A DNA stretch of 64,000 bases from Solanum dulcamara (lineage: Eukaryota; Streptophyta; Magnoliopsida; Solanales; Solanaceae), in the NCBI RefSeq assembly GCF_947179165.1, contig NC_077247.1, positions 44,622,935-44,686,934 of the forward strand. The letters are read 5' to 3'. Positions 61,617-64,000 of the stretch are shown here, in pieces. Each line of letters starts with the position of its first letter. Position 1 is the first letter of the stretch. The notes under the pieces were generated by a model that was not told the DNA's origin, did no database searches, and saw nothing but the letters and a program-made list of their open reading frames with translations. The position numbers and the translations under genes were made by a program.

Positions 61617-61839
61617 CTAGAGAAATGATGATTTACACAAATGTCCCATTTTTAACCACCATTTAGATTTTGTCTATATATTTAAAAATTGTCAATGGCA
61701 ATTATAGCCCTTAAATGTAATCCTCTGGGACATTTTTGGGGCTTATAGAATCCTTTTTTAAAAAAAAATTATTAGGAAGAATACTTTTTAATAAATAATT
61801 ACTGCTTTTAGCGATATTTTTTATTTATTACCATCTATA

Positions 61840-62090
61840 CCAATACATTGCAATATTATGATATATCTGTCATGTATTAAAAGTGAATTATGCATGCAAT
61901 ATAAATGTATTATAAGTGTTTTAAAATATATTATACTTGTTTGATAAAAAATTAACGCAATGTATTATAAGTGTATTAAAGTGTGTGATAAATACATTAT
62001 CCATGAATAAAACTTGTATTATATGAGTTTTATAAATTATTCTCGCTAATATGTATTAAAATTGTATTAAAACTGTATTATAAGTGTCAA
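61840..62090. repeat. Degenerate TGTATTATAAGTGTATTAA cluster
   Basis: The block TGTATTATAAGTGT and shortened forms (GTATTAAAA, TACATTAT) recur about ten times at irregular spacing. It resembles in style the TGTATC/GATACA cluster at 15030-16440. No coding frame. Confidence 0.5.
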
Positions 62091-62640
62091 GTGAAAAAAA
62101 TTATTATTGCTATAAATGATAAATATTTTCTTAATATACCATATTTATGTAAGTTTCCCCAAAAATATAATCAAACTTTCAGGCTTTTATTGATTGAACT
62201 CAACAAATATTACATAACTCATTTGGGCCTATTGCCCAAATTCATTAAACATAACAGAATAAAAAATAAACAAAGCTAGACAATGCCCGAGTCGTTGTCC
62301 TCGTAAACACTTCCCTTAATTTTAGGATTTTCTAAACTAGACTCATATTATCACGGTCCAAATTACACTCTATACGTGATACGGTAAATAGGATCTTGAG
62401 GGACCTTAAACAAGGCTTTTAGCATAACTTAAGATTCAAAACAATCGAAAATAAACTTAAATGCGGAAGATAAGTCTTAATAGCAATCTCAACATATAGA
62501 AAAGAAATCTGAGTACAAGTCTAATAATGCAGAAAAGCATATTAAACTTGACATGGTCTCTACTAACATAGATGGCGCATAGGACAAGGAGACTTGAGTT
62601 TTTGAAACCATATTATACCGTTTGTCCACAAATAGTTTTT
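62091..62640. other. Intergenic, no gene seen
   Basis: AT-rich DNA between the motif cluster and the nested MITE. No frame, RNA gene or repeat recognised. Confidence 0.45.
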
Positions 62641-63520
62641 GAGAAAAACATGAAAAACATTGGGAATTAGTGTTTGTCCATGTAATTTGTCAAATATATT
62701 TGGCTAACATCCAAAGTTCTAGAAAAAACTAGGGCACCGTTTGGCCTCAAGTTCCCAAATATTTTTGGTAGAAATTTTGGTGAAATTGCACCATGTGTTT
62801 GACCCCAAGTTTTCTCAAGTTTTAGTGAAATTTCAAAAAAACATTATTTTGTACCTATAAGTTTTAGAAATTATTAAAAACACCCATAAATTTGTGTTAT
62901 CATTTTATAATGATCATGTTCCGTTAAAAAAATACTTTATAGCATAATTGATAACAATCAACAACAACAAAATAACATTATATATAATACATTAATCGTT
63001 TTATTTGACATGTACTTAATGATCAAGAATTAAGAGGGTCGGTGAATATTTTTATAGATAAGTTTTATTTAAGAGGGATTAATGGTATTGGTTGATCATA
63101 TTAGTGGAGTAAATTGATAGATAAATATTTAGTTGGAATTAATAAATGATTGATATTTTTATAAAATATAAAAGTTTTGGGTTATTTTTAAATTTTTAAA
63201 ACTTCCCAAGTTCCCAAGTTCTACTTTTTTTTAGAACTTGAGAACTTGGGGATTTTGCCAAAAATATTTGCCAAGTAATGACAAATTGTATGGACAAACA
63301 CAAGTTCCCAAATATTTTTTAAGTTTTTTTCAAAAACTAGTTGAGGCCAAACGCTACCTAGAATTTGGGAAGTTTTAAAAATTTAAAAATTATCTAAACT
63401 TTTATATTTTATAAACACCCATTATTTATTAATTCCGACCAATATTTATCTACCAACTTATTCCATTAATGTGGCCAACCAACACCATTAAATAATATCT
63501 CTATCTATTAATAAATAATC
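62640..63520. mobile_element. MITE inserted in an inverted copy of its own family
   Basis: An inner element (62733-63357, 625 bp) has inverted ends GGGCACCGTTTGGCC and GGCCAAACGCTAC and is flanked by CTAG on both sides. The outer DNA to left (GTTTGTCCATGTAATTTGTC) and right (GGGAAGTTTTAAAAATTT, ACCAATATTTATCTACCAAC) reads as one continuous sibling copy in reverse orientation when the inner element is removed: the inner element has the same text inverted around 63010-63300. No coding capacity. Confidence 0.72.
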
Positions 63521-63665
63521 AGACTATTTATTTTTGAATAACTTCCATTTTCCACCACATGATATGTAAATTAGTAATTTCATTTTTTTAGTATTTTAGA
63601 AAGGAAGAAATCAAGAAAAACATAAGTATGATCTGAATTACTTTTTAAAAAAAATTGTAGAAAAA

Positions 63666-64000
63666 TATTACGTTATTAACGCCGGTCTTTGAAACACAAA
63701 AGAATTTCTTGCCCTGTATAAAGGAGTGTGATATTATTTGCAAGACTACAAGGGAAGTGAAAGAGAGCCTAAGAATGGCAAAGAGTTATTTAACTATAGA
63801 CATGCCTCTTTGCGTAATGTAATTGAAAGAACATTTGGTGGATGAAAAAGTAGATTCAGAATATTACGACAAGGCATGAACAACTATGACTTAGATATGC
63901 AGGTGAAAATAATAGTTGCTTGTGCCGTAGTACATAATAATTTGGGTGAAAATCAAAGCAGTGATAAAATATTCACTGAATATGAAAGTGATAATATGAT
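63666..64000 (+). pseudogene. PIF/Harbinger transposase fragment
   Basis: In one frame the DNA reads as the C-terminal catalytic half of a HARBI1-like DDE nuclease: YVINAGL, NTKEFLALYKGV, YYLQDYKG, ELFNYRHASLRNVIERTFGG, KSRFRIL and VKIIVACAVVHNNLG. The family's conserved Asp (DAG) is Asn here, and the frame is broken by TGA at the codon after NAGL, by TGA after YKGV (CGA expected) and by TGA after ERTFGG (TGG expected). It continues past the window edge. The pattern of C-to-T and G-to-A changes fits decay of methylated DNA. The 5' part is missing or lies in unrecognisable DNA. Confidence 0.85.

Overview
The window is nuclear DNA from a flowering plant, almost certainly a member of the nightshade family (Solanaceae). 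The genes have spliced GT-AG introns, TATA boxes and chloroplast transit peptides. The intergenic DNA is AT-rich and carries repeats typical of Solanaceae: Au- and TS-like SINEs, MITEs with GAGCCCGTTTGG ends, Stowaway MITEs, hAT-like ends reading TAGGGGTGTCAAA, and Ty1-copia elements. No bacterial, organellar or viral gene block was seen. I cannot fix the species.

Layout. 1-1259: decayed 3' end of a copia element. 2057-2245 (-): arabinogalactan peptide gene. 4687-10747 (+): near-intact young copia retrotransposon with 293-bp LTRs and a ctaat target duplication. 10753-17990: gene-free DNA with hAT-like ends, MITEs, AT microsatellites, two kinds of degenerate short-motif repeat and a captured piece of a cytosolic ribosomal protein L8 (uL2) gene. 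18569-18769 (+): a second arabinogalactan peptide gene. 19586-23050 and 24294-27406 (both -): tandem NAD(P)-binding reductase-like genes with identical intron positions. 27645-28466: two related MITEs around a tandem repeat. 29647-35773 (-): MCM3. 37639-42013 (-): KASI, with a solo LTR in intron 3. 42359-47245: MITEs, a half-tRNA relic and a 1.15-kb foldback element. 47929-51317 (-): ycf23-like plastid protein. 52320-60212 (-): the pore-membrane nucleoporin NUP210/gp210. 60213-64000: SINE, microsatellite, a self-nested MITE and a broken PIF/Harbinger transposase.

How it fits together. The host genes are housekeeping genes and do not form a pathway: DNA replication (MCM3), plastid fatty-acid elongation (KASI), nuclear pore (NUP210), plastid proteins (reductase pair, ycf23) and cell-surface proteoglycan peptides. 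Seven of the host genes' eight loci read on the minus strand; only the second arabinogalactan peptide gene reads plus. The MCM3-KASI adjacency matches the order I recall in Arabidopsis (At5g46280-At5g46290) and looks like old conserved synteny. The MCM3 upstream region has two E2F-type sites. The most unusual items are in the mobile DNA: the copia primer site that appears to fit the anticodon arm of tRNA-Ile, the captured RPL8 fragment, the alternating 86/106-bp tandem repeat between sibling MITEs, and the MITE inserted into its own relative beside a dead Harbinger gene. I found no convincing wholly new gene system. All exon junctions were placed by eye from GT-AG sites, reading frame and family homology.
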